A stretch of DNA of 64,000 nucleotides. Origin: Phylloscopus collybita (taxonomy: Eukaryota; Chordata; Aves; Passeriformes; Phylloscopidae). The position numbers and the translations under genes were made by a program. The stretch spans positions 23,363,501 through 23,427,500 of the forward strand of contig JAJNNQ010000009.1 of assembly GCA_027886175.1 (NCBI GenBank), read 5' to 3'. The notes beneath the pieces are model-generated. The model searched no databases. It had not been told where the DNA came from and saw nothing but the letters and a program-made list of their open reading frames with translations. Every line of letters starts with the position of its first letter. Within the stretch, counting starts at the first letter, position 1. This document shows positions 11,786 to 23,420 of the stretch, one piece after another.

Positions 11786-14700
11786 TTGTTAGCTTTCAAA
11801 AATCTTAATTTGCCACGTAAAATAAAGAGAGCAGGCAAGAACTTCAAACATATTCATGCATCCCAGAAAACATCTTGGTTTTGATGAATCACACCAAGTG
11901 ATTGAATTTCTCATCTTTACCAGATGAAAACGTAAATTCTCACTCTTTCAAGGTACTGAAGTATTCATTGAATTAATTTTCCTTTTTATCATTATTACAA
12001 ATTTGATCCCATCTGTCTTATGATTAGGACATGAAAAATTGTAGCTTTTATTACATCTATAATATGTTTGAACTCATGAATTTTGCCAGAAAACATACTC
12101 CTGATGTCTTTGTTTCCTTTCAATTTTCCCAAACCATTTTGTTCTCATTTATACAGCCTTTTTCTTCCTCTCAACACTTCACATTCCCTATACTTATTTT
12201 GCTGTTATTGCTTTTTCCCTTTTTTTCACCAAGCTCCTGTTAAATACACTTATTCCAAACAATTTTCTGCATTTTTTCATATTTTTCTCCTTAATTATAG
12301 TAGAATTCTTTGGTATTCATGAGAAGACGTAGCAACACAAGCTTTTTCTATACAATTTTTTTCCTTTACTGTTGACTTGAACAAGAAATGTACATAAATT
12401 GTTGTATACTTTTAAAGAATTGTGGGTTGAGAAAGAGTTAACGGATTAAACAGAAAGATCAGGAAAAAAAAAACCCTAAAATACAGAAACAACATCTTCG
12501 CATGACAATTGCAATACAATCTAATCTTAGTCTGCATATACTGTCACTGCCCCCCATCATTCTGTGCTTACTTTCCAAACCTCTGTAAGCCTCTTGATTT
12601 GGATATTAAAATCTATGGAGAAAAAAAAAAGTGGGTTTTTTTCTACAGATTGCATCAATCAATCAGGACCTGCATGATTTTGATAGATCCTGGCCTCGTA
12701 ATAGACATAAAAAAGAAATATGTTGTTTATAGCCAAACATTAAGATGCATTCTAAAAACATTATATTGATTATATCCATTAATGAGAATAGTGAGTTATC
12801 CAAAAGCTATGCTGTATATACTCTGCAAAAAAAATTATAGCAATCATTGAAGGATTCTTGTACCATCTGTAATTCTATTTGTAATGTTTAAATGCATATG
12901 ATATGAAAGAATATTTCTAAGCATTATACATACTTTTTTGCTATCAAATTGTGTGTTACTTAGGTTTTCCTCTGATTACCTATAAACAACTAGAATTATT
13001 ATTATCATTTAAGTGCTCTGCACATGATTAAGTAAACATTGATATTGCCTAATGCATATACTCATTTACATATTCCTGTATTCTGTTTTAAAGTCAGTTG
13101 CTCTGAATCACTGATAAGATTTTTCTACATCGGCTTGTTTGTGTCATTATGAAAGTATTCATTTGATTTCTGATATAATTTTCAGGAAAAAAAAAGTTTA
13201 TTCATATTCAAAAACACTGTTGTCTTAGGTTATGTAGATGTCTCCAACATTATTTTCCCCTGTCATCTGCTTTTCTACTTCTTTTGATGACAAGGATCAT
13301 TTAGACTCTCTAAGTTAGTGGTGGAAGACTTGAAAATATTCTTGGAAAAAGCAGCAAATTAAATATGAATGCTTAGTGGGAGAGGCTGAACTAAATAGAT
13401 GAGTGGCTAGGAGGAAGGTCTGTTGTTGTCTTTGGTTTTAAATATATGTAGTAATTTCATTCAAGAGCTCTGTACTTCCATGACAGTGATTTGCCAGCCT
13501 CATACATTCCTAGAATATGCAGAAGGAATTTGTGCTTTCCTGTGTTGAGAAGCATATACGATCTTACTTTTTTACTGTAAACTCTTTTCCGGTCATTATC
13601 TCAACTAGTACTACATTTAATCACTGTTTTCTCTCAAAAACATACATAGTATCAGGAATATACATGAAGTTTTATAAAAAGTGTTTTTAAGTCTCCTAGA
13701 TTTTATGCAAGGCTGAGGCCAGTGAAGGTTCAAAAGTTAAAAATTGGCTTGGTATTACACCTTTTGAGGAGGAATAATGAGAAGCCAAGCTCCATGAGGT
13801 CTGACATATGCTTTCCCTCATTTTTTTCTCTTCTACCATGGCCTGCTGGCACAGATGCAGGGAGCCAGTTCTGTTGAGACAGCAGGAAAGATTTTCGTCT
13901 CATGGAACAAAGTCTACTGGTACCTGCTAATGGTCCAATGACAGGGTACAAATAACTGATGATGGGCTTCTCTAAGCTTCAATGAGAACAAAACTTTAGA
14001 ATAACCCCAACTGGTAGAACAAAGGGAATATGAAATACAGAATCATACTTGAAATTTTGAATGGATATCATCACCCAATCTAATATACTTGTTCAGTACT
14101 TAAATAGCACATTTTTAAGCAGTTGAAAAGGTGCATGTTATTAGAAAAATAACTGTGTGGTAGACTCTACTGTAACACAAACTTAGATTTTCTTAATTCC
14201 ATTCAGGTAACAAGGACCTCAGGAAGCCACAGAATATTTCAGCTAGCAAAACATAAATTACATACCAGTACATTATCAACTATTATATGTATCTTAAAAT
14301 TTCTGGACAAGCTTTATTGTGTCTATAAAAGCCTTCTTTCATAGTAATTTATGGCAATGTGGTCATTACAGAGTTTGCCAATAAATCTCTAGAATTTACC
14401 CTCAGTTAGTAGTCAGTGAACTGATGAGTTTCTTCTTCGTGTTTTTCAAGTCTTAAACTATGACGCTACACCGGTAGGCAATAGAAGAAAAATTTTTACA
14501 GTATTGCTGATAAAAGCAATCAAGGAAGTTCCAAGTAGCATGGGAATGCTTCCTTGCTTTCATTTATATTTCACTTTTCTAGTGAACTTTTCTAGGTCCT
14601 GCCTGACTGTGCACAGAATGCCTTGAGCCTTTCATTCCTGTCTTTGCAAACTTATTTACCATTTACCTGGGGAATGTTAACCATCATCTAAACAATTTTG

Positions 14701-15895
14701 CTGGAATAAAAGAGCATTTGCTAATTTAGAGCAGAGGACTGATGGAAGATGCATCTTGGTGAGGTAGGTTGCTAAGACATTTGCTCTTTGCTCTTACTTT
14801 GAACATTGCTCTTATTAGAACATATGCCTCCTCAGATGCAGTTAACACAGCAGTGCTTTGCATGAACCTGTTTGGTTTTGTGTCACTTGTGTGCTCTGGT
14901 GGCCACTGCTACTTAAGGGCAGTGTTGTGGGAAGACCACAAGCCATTATGGCAGAGAAGTGCACAGTATCTCAGTATGATACAGAGGAAGGAGGCCACAA
15001 AGTGTTTGGGACACAATTTCAGCATTGAGAAACCTTAATAACCTCTAAGATGAAAGAGCTTGTAATTTTTAAGATCTGAGATGAAGGGAGTGTTGAATTA
15101 TGATCCTTCTGTAGTTCCAGGTCACTGAAGATGACTTGCTGCCTATTCCTGCTCCCTCCTTCTCAAAGAGTGACAGATGTAACCATACCACTGAAGGAGC
15201 TCTTAGTCGCCCAGGTTTCTTGGTCATGTGGTGGCAGCCTCAATAGATCCTCTTCTTAGGAAGCTTTAACTTCCTAGCTCCCTCTGTACAGTGGTCTTTC
15301 ATATTGACCATATTCTCTATTAAAAATTTAAAGAACATTTGCTTCCTGAAGGTACAATACAGAACTGATTGAACCACAACATGCATTTTCCACCTGCACA
15401 TATTTTTTTCAAACAAGTAATGAACTAGCACCATCATTACTTTCTGTCAGCAATAAAAGCCACGCTTCTTTCTTAGAAAGGACTTTGTCAAAGCAAAGTT
15501 AGACCTACATAAAAAGGTGGACTAAGGTCAACACCTGCAAAATAATTTCAGTAGAAAAACCCCAACTTTTCTGTTACTTGCATTTTTTTAAAATAAATGC
15601 CAGTCTTGTCTTTTTTTTCATAACAATGTTCAAGGAAACAGCAGTTGTTAATCTGAAACTCTGTCAATCATTCTACCAAATGGAACAAAACTCAGAGGAC
15701 ATTGAGTTGCAAAGCAAAATCATAAAAACCAAAACATGGAAAATTTATGGATACACCTCTTCAAATAAATGTTTAAAAATTCCCACAAAGAATATTGTCA
15801 AACAAATCTTGCCTATAAAATTTGTGAAATGCTGAGACAAAAGTTATTATGATTTCTGGTATAAGTCACTTACCCTTAGCACACTAGTTTACCCC
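11786..15895. other. unique AT-rich stretch
   Basis: No gene or recognisable interspersed repeat was seen. An 89-codon plus-strand frame at 14769-15038 opens on TTG, not ATG, and has no family resemblance. Short A runs (12463, 12620, 13188) are the only simple sequences. Confidence 0.5.
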
Positions 15896-15929
15896 TAATC
15901 TAGAAAAAAAAAAATCTTTTTCTAGATTA
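15896..15929. repeat. perfect 13-bp inverted repeat (hairpin)
   Basis: TAATCTAGAAAAA (15896-15908) is the exact reverse complement of TTTTTCTAGATTA (15917-15929), with an 8-nt A-rich loop. The arms could pair as a cruciform or hairpin. On the plus strand the hairpin is followed by AAAAG, not by a T run, so it does not look like an intrinsic terminator, and a bacterial-type terminator would not apply in this genome. Confidence 0.85.
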
Positions 15930-17781
15930 AAAAGTGCTGGTTCCTCTGTTAATATGCTAGTAAGTTATTTCTCACTGCCTTTTCTTTTTCTTGTGTCCCT
16001 GTAGTCAATAACTTTTGTCAAAGTCTTCTGTGAGAGAAGGACTAGAAACAACATGGAATCACAGAACTAAAAATAAGCAAATAATTTTGGGCATTACCAG
16101 GAGACAAATACCTATAAAGTTAAACGCACAAACTAGTGCATTAGTGAAACATCATCTGGAGGGCAGAGCACATATTGGGCTCACTTTCAGGGGAAAGGTA
16201 GAAACTGTGTACATTGGATGCTACTGCAGTAATTTAGTCAGAAAGAGCTATCATTTAACATTAATTCTGTTTCATAAAACAGCTAGGGAGAAAAGCAAAA
16301 TTATAGAGAAGAATAACAAGGACTGAAATGCATTAATTAATGGCTTGTGCAAGCAACATCCTTCCCCCTCCAGCCCCAATTCCAGCCTGGTCTAGCAGAC
16401 CTGCCTGACTCCCATCTGAAGGGCAGGCACCATTTTAATTTCTTTGTTTTGTCACATATTGCTGGGCTGGAAATTCTCAAATCCAGTTGCTTCTAAATTG
16501 GAGTCTCCATGGCAACATTCACAGAGGTGCACATCGGAGCCAGCTGCCAGAAGACAGTTACATAACACAAACAGGAGGATTTCTCCTTTTCACTTTTACT
16601 GCCCTGACATACACAGACAGGCAGACAGATAGAATGTAAATAATAGTGTAAAACTCTGGTACAAAAGTGGATGATACCACAAAACTATTCAAAATAATTT
16701 CAGGAGTTGAGAAGTTAGATTTCAAAAGGTGAACATTTAGGTTGTATAAATGACTTATATTCATTCTTAGTGTTGCTTTTAGTGCTTAAAAGAAGTGATT
16801 TGCACCAAGGATTTGAAGCTGAGAAGGTAAAGCGGTGGCAACACCAGCTGTATGTCAATTTGCTGCCAGCTAAATCCAATCTGTGTGTCAGTCAGGTAAC
16901 GCCGGAGGTAGATCAGGACTCTCATGTCAACTATGCAGCGCAGAACACTCATAAAGAAGAGATTTTAAAGAATGACATGGGTGTTTTCCCAGAGTGAATG
17001 CAAGGAAATTAGTCTGAAAGACAAGAATGGAGACTGGGTTTTGGTGTGGAACTGAGGAGTAATTAAATACAGAGATACTAGAGAGACTAGGTTACTTGCC
17101 ATCATATTTGGAAAGGCAATAAATATCATGTTCAGCATTAAAATAAGAAAATTAGCAGTAAGACCATTTTAGCAGCAGAAAATGCTTAAGTCTCCTGCAA
17201 AATTTTCCTTTCATGTTCTATGATACAAAAGAATGTCCTTTTCTAGTCTTAGAGCAGATATTTATATTGCAGTCATTGTCTATTTACTTCTCCAGGAATA
17301 ATTTTGACAATTTGTTGACAACAACTGTGTATCTCCACACAGAAATACCACTCATCTTGATGTCAGCAGAATCCTACAAAAACTTAAAAAGTCTTCCAGG
17401 CCTTTTCAGGAAAGAGTGACTGAGAATGTTTAGGTAGATTTTTAATTGATATAAGGACAATTTTCTTTTCCTCCTCAGAAATGACTGACAACTGCAAAAC
17501 TTTACCTATGTATTATATAAGATTTCAGACTTTATATTCCACTTAGTTTCATGTACAAAACATGTATATTTATTTTTCACACAAAACCCCAGCATCCAGA
17601 AATGTTCTGATAGACAGCAATATTTTTGGGACAACTGCACAAACACTTGTCCACTCTGGTATATTGTCATTCACATAAATGCTGATACACAACAGCTGGA
17701 TCTCAGCAGTCATCCATTAAGACACATCTGTGATTCCTCCTCATGTCAAAAGTAATGAGAAAACATCTTCCTCCAAACAAA

Positions 17782-17783
<2 letters not shown>
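15930..17783. other. unique AT-rich stretch
   Basis: No supported gene or repeat. A phrase GAATCACAGAA near 16058 recalls the CR1 3' tail, but nothing next to it extends the match. Confidence 0.45.

Positions 17784-17827
<44 letters not shown>
17784..17827. repeat. 44-nt T homopolymer
   Basis: An uninterrupted run of 44 T. It could be the tail of a minus-strand retrocopy (whose body would lie to the right) or a simple homopolymer. The sequence to the right has no recognisable transcript or SINE, and no flanking direct repeat was found. Confidence 0.95.
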
Positions 17828-17829
<2 letters not shown>

Positions 17830-20800
17830 CTAACCCTGTTTCTTCTGTTAGTTCTCAGAAGGAATGTCTACATCTTGGTCCAATCTCATGTTACACAACA
17901 CTTGAAAGCTTAATATCTTCTGTATTTTAAAAATATAAGAAAAAAATTAAAAGGTGGAAATCTGGCATTGACTAAGTCTCTGCAGCTGAGCTGAAACATG
18001 GAGTTTGGGTAACATCAGTCACAGCAAAGCATGTCTAGTTTAGGTTTTGCCTGGTTGGTAAAGCTTACCATGGGTCACAGAAAAAACCCCAATTTTTTCA
18101 GTTTCTCCTGTCAGGTTTTTTTTGACTTCATGCCATGTCTTGTGCAGCAACAGTATTTTGTAAAAACAATGAAAATGCAAAATTCAGAATCTTCATTACA
18201 GAGAGTTACAACCTTTAACTACAGTCCCACAGGCATTACTTTCCTTAAATATTTTTCTCAAGTAGAAATTGTACATGTTCAGTGGTTGATACTGGGCTTC
18301 TTAATCACCTGATTATGCACTACATGAAATTGAAAAATAATTCTGAGGGAGACAATTCAGACAGAAAGTAAGGAGGCAAAAACACAGGCCTGAAATTCAG
18401 TTGAAATTTCTGGCTCACTAAAATTCAGAAATTCTGACATTTCAGTTAACTTCTTTTTCAAATTCAATAGATAAAGGCAGAAAGCAGATGTACCAGAAGT
18501 GGAGAGTAGTGGAGCAACCACAAATTGTGAAAATCTTTGGTAATAAATCTAACCAACTTACAAATAAAATCAACAAAAATAGGCATTTATAAATAAAATA
18601 TGAATAAAAACATTGTATATTAAATTAAAATTCACATTAACAAGTATTTATACATGTTGTGCTCAATACTCGAGTAAAAAATGTTCACCATTAAATTATT
18701 TTGCAAATCTAGAAAAAGAAGTATCCAGAAGAACAATATTATTCTCAGTTGAAACTGAATCTAATCAATACCAAAAGTCAAAAAGAGTTGAAAATTTTAG
18801 ATTTATTTTTACTAACATCTTTATTAATAAAATAATTTCACTTACTACATTGTTTCACTTAGAAACATGTTTAAAGAAAATTTTTAAAACATGGATAGGA
18901 TCCAGGAAGGTGGTCTCCCCTTTCCTTCCTCCCCCATTTTGAAAAACAATATCCTAAAACTGGATAAATCCAAAACTTTTCTGTCGTCTGTAACTGTTTT
19001 GTATAGCTTCTTCATTGTATCAGCTAAGGTGAAGGAATCATCTATTCCACATTTCCTCTGGCAGCATTTATAAGTAAAAGACCAGAAAATAACTGTAGGC
19101 ACTTCTCCACTGCCTGAATAGCTCCACAGTCCCTTGTGGTATTGTTCTGGAAAGGATTTCTCATCCAAGTTAGATTTTGACATTTGAGACCTGGAGCAGC
19201 ACGTCCCTTGTCTGGCCAGGAAGAGAAAGGTACCTGAGGTATTTCCCAGCTCTGTGTCACTCACAGGGACAATGAACAGCCACAGAGCCTTGTTCTTCCA
19301 AGGGGAAGCCATGGGGACCACAGACCAAGCAGAGGGACACCTCTGCCAGGGCACAAGGCCCTGCTATGTTCTAGTGCTTTGGCCAGTCCAAACTTTTACA
19401 CCCCAAGTGGATATTGAAGCCATAGGCAGATCTTTTTCTACAGATATGAGATGTGTTGTTACCATAATGAATGAAGAGCAGAAAGAGGGGGAATGGGGGC
19501 CTGAGAATGGGCAGGATGAAAGATTTGATCTGGTGGTATGAACTCACACATCTCCATGGTGTCTCAGTGAAGCTGGCTAAGATCCTTACTGCTTTTGTTC
19601 AGTGCTAATTCATAGAGATTATGCTGCTAGCTTTCATCTGCAATGAATTACAGCCCCTCTTGCATGTGTCAGCTCAGCTGACCAGTACAGGAATTATGGA
19701 GCATACAAGGAAAGTATCTTCCACAGACAGCCCTTCAAAGAGCATTTTATTTTCACACCTTTATACTCCTATGTTCATACAGTGGAACCACAGCATAACT
19801 AAAATTGCATCTGAATGGCAATGTTTAAGCACCTTGCTGGAACTCTGAAAGTAGAATTCATGGGCTCTCCGTTAATTTGGTGAAATCACAATAAACATCT
19901 CATGCTGGGATAAAGATACTTAGTGGGACATCTCTCAAAGTCAGAACTGGATGTAGGGCTTCAGGCTGCCATTTTTGCATTTGGCTGTTTCCTGCACTGA
20001 AATTCAGCACATTAAATTCTTCACTTTGCATCAAAAGCACCAGATCTTTGTGCAGATTTTCTTTCCAAAGGCTACAGCTTGTACCTTCCTAAGCACCAAT
20101 CCTCAAAAATCTCAAGTGAAGCCTTCCTTGTGAAAGCCATTTAATTTTATCTAACACAAACCAGAAACAATTTATTACGCCTTTAGCTCTTTAGCTCTTT
20201 AGCTCTTTGCCTCTCTACCTCTCTGACTGTCAGTGTTTAAACCAAACTCAAGATTGACATACAGAGTGCAATTTTGCCAATAGCTAGTCCCAGAATTCTG
20301 CACACCAGCATCTCTGTACCTGCATTTTTATCTTACGAGTGGATTACCAATACTACAGAAAGTAAAGATCCTCAATGAACACTCTTTTTCATCCTTATAA
20401 AAACTAAACCTTCTATTTCTTATTCCTGTATCTTACGTGGAGATACTGTTTACCACCTTCCTCTACAATTATGTGTATTTTTTTCCAATATAATTTTTCT
20501 ATATTTAGTTCATTTGAGCAGTTCCACTTTCAGGCAGCTGCAAGTAAAAAAACATCTTGTATGGTAAGACCCCTATTCTAGTTTTGAATTGGAACTGATC
20601 TTCCTACTTTGCCTTGTTTGTAGTGAGCAAAGCACCTCTCTCTGGAGTACCCTGCTCCCACATACTGTTTTAAACAAAACGCCACTCTGTTCAAGTGGAA
20701 TAACATTCTAGAAATTAAAAAAAACCCCACCAAACATTCTGTTATACAAGGAAGAGTAAACATTAAAACCTCAATGTCTTTTCATCTACATATTTATTTC

Positions 20801-23354
20801 TGTGTTTAGCTTGCATTTTCTGGTATAACCATGGAATGATAAGCATGAACAGGACTCCAGCAAATTCCTGAAATATCCTTGGTTTTGCTCTTGACACATA
20901 TCGTTTCTCCAAATCCCTCTCCTGAGAAAACTTCAAATTAATTTGAAGCATTCTCTTTGCTTCACCTCTGAACACAGTTTACTATAAGTCTTAAAGGGAA
21001 TATCTACTTTAAAGGTAAACCTTTATGGGCAATCTCCAGGGACAGAAGGGGAAACATCCATACTATCGCTAAAGAAATTTGTTTCACATTTTTCTATTTA
21101 TATATTTTTCATTATATTGGAAAATTTCAAGCTGCCAGGAAAAAGTTCATCATTAAAATGTCACTAAATAGATAAATAAAAAAGACTCAAACATAATCAG
21201 CAAAAAAAAAAAATCTCCCTTTCAAAAGTAAATGATACACCCTATGTTTATCAGGGAAATTCTCTGCAGATATATTTCATGAAAATTTATTAGGCTAAAC
21301 ACAAATATGAACCACATAATGTCACACTGTTGTAAAGATAAAGTCCAGTGATGATGTTGCTTACAGGTCAAACTAGGAGATCAGGCATTTCCTGATTTTT
21401 CAAGGTTTATCCAAGAAGAACAAGGTGCAAGTTGTAAATTATTTACTAGTGTCTGAACTTCTCCCCATGAACAGGAACTAAACAAATACGTACTGAAGAA
21501 AAAATGCAAGGATTTGGACAGATCTGTTCTAATTTTCCAGACAGACTAGTAGCTCTCTTATTCCAATATATACCATCATGTATTGTAACTGCTATAATTA
21601 ATGTAATTTAGTGGTGTAATTCCAAAAGACATGGCAAAATTGTGTATTATATCAAATTCCTTTATCAATTCCAAAGTCAATTCCTTCAAGTGTGTAGCTG
21701 GCAACCTTATGGCCAGTTTTTCTGGAAAAAAAACCACTTTCTGGTCCTGTTGGTGCTCTCTTATTTTCTTGAATTGTTTCCTGAAGAAAATGGGCCCATT
21801 ATATATTCTCAGTGTAGTCTTGAATGTATTATACGTTTGAGGAAGGGTGAGATGAATTGGGTCATTTCTACACTGCTGTTTGGGTCTGCTTTCACATCTC
21901 GGCTTCCAGAAGAGCCACAGTGTATTCTGGATAGCTGCCAAAAAGAACTTAAATAGAAGGAGATGTACAATTTGATGGCTATTAACATTTGCTATACTTT
22001 GGGATGATAGCAACATTAGTATCCAGTGATTGATGCAAAGTGATTGCTAGTTGCTATAATTAATCAAATATCATTCAGCACTGAGGAGCTATTGACATCA
22101 CACACACACTTACAAAAGCACACAGGGAAATCCCTTACCCAAGAGTTCAAGTTCAGAAAAATGTTATTTATTTTCATTACTTTCTCCTTCGCTTGCTGTA
22201 AAGGCGAGGTTCCATGCACTCTGAGAACAGTAAGCATGAATGGAGGAAAATTTGCACTTTGGCCTCCATCAGCATTCCCTAATTCTAAATGCTTCCAGGG
22301 TCTTCAGCAATGCTGAGATACAGTAACTGCCCAACCAAACGGGGAATATGGCAGTCAGATATTTTTTCTGCTTGACGTAATTATTGCAAACACATACAAG
22401 GTCCATGGTAAGGTTTTATGCAACAGTACAGACTGATAGCTGGGCCAGCAACTTCTGCTCAGTTAATAGAGAGAATGCAAGTGAAAGTTTCATGAAAGGT
22501 CAAATCACTAATGTTGTTGTAAGTATCACAAGTAACATGAATGTAGGAATAATGTCAAGAAATTCTTCCTGTACTTAATCGCTTGCTTTCAAGGTTTTGG
22601 GTGTGTGAAACTGGTACTGAAGATAAATGCATCTTTGGTTATTAGGAGAAGACTGCTGCAGCAACTGAAAAAAAGCTTTAACAATATTTGTTGATTTTTT
22701 TCTACTTTTGGTAAGGATGTGCTGCTTTTGTACTGGCTCTCTGCAGTCATTTAAGAGCTAACAGGAGTATTTGAAGAATATTTTAAATTGCTTCTGGATA
22801 CTACTGGGACTGTTCCTATACAGTGGAATAAAGAAGTCCAAACAGGAGCATCTTAGATGTATTCAGGGACCAAAAGCCATTCCATATGATAGATGGAAAG
22901 CCCTCAGTACTCTGATCTAAAAAGTCTAAGATTCTCTTCATAAATAAATTGCTGCTGTCCAGTCTGCAAAGGTCACAACACTGATGCTGATGGTAGGGGT
23001 CAGACCCACTGAGGAGACAGATATTTGCAGCAATACCATGAAGTTCAGCAGCCACCTTTGGGATTCTGTGAATGAACAGCTATAATCAGTGTGTAAGGCA
23101 GGCATTTACTGACTGTGAACAGAAACAGTAAGACAACTATACATTTAAGTAATACTTAATCACCTGCTCAGGCGGAAGGAACAAGCACAAATAAGACAAG
23201 CAGAGCAGATGTGTTGGGAGCAAGCGGCATGCATCTGAGTGCTTTTCATTTGATCTATGCAAGCCTTTGGTGGCCAAGTCTAACTAATGCCACCTTAGAT
23301 GTATATCTTTAATTTTTTTTTCATGTGGCACTTGAAATACCAGTACCTTTCCTC
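17828..23354. other. unique AT-rich stretch with two long unassigned ORFs
   Basis: No repeat family was recognised. Two minus-strand frames stand out for length: 18884-19354 (156 codons) and 21576-22016 (146 codons). Both have overlapping plus-strand frames, so they may reflect low stop density rather than coding. Neither product has a recognisable domain. A (CA)n run of about 12 bp lies near 22098. Confidence 0.45.
20182..20208. repeat. 8-bp tandem repeat (TTTAGCTC)
   Basis: Three perfect copies of TTTAGCTC plus a partial fourth, followed by a degenerate pyrimidine-rich CTCTCTAC-type run to about 20225. Confidence 0.9.
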
Positions 23355-23420
23355 AGGAGTGGGACTCTGATGATCCTTTTAGATCCCTTTCAGCTCAGGG
23401 TATTCTGTGATTCTATGAGA
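23355..23420 (+). mobile_element. CR1: CR1 LINE 3'-end fragment, plus strand
   Basis: The segment contains GTGGGACTCTGATGATCC, then CCCTTTCAGCTCAGG and a tail TATTCTGTGATTCTATGAG. This is the diagnostic 3' end of avian CR1 retrotransposons (GGACT..ATGATC, CCCTTCCA.CTC, ATTCTATGATTCTATG). Only about 65 bp remain, so it is a severely 5'-truncated copy. It has no coding content. Confidence 0.85.

Noticed and set aside
14769..15038. 89-codon frame starting with a hydrophobic segment, like a signal peptide
   Set aside because: The first codon is TTG, not ATG, and the frame lacks any family resemblance or splice context.
16036..16075. GAATCACAGAA as a minus-strand CR1 tail
   Set aside because: No CR1 3' sequence follows on either side; the match is too short.
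17828..18400. Processed pseudogene to the right of the T44 tract
   Set aside because: No recognisable coding or RNA-gene sequence and no target-site duplication.
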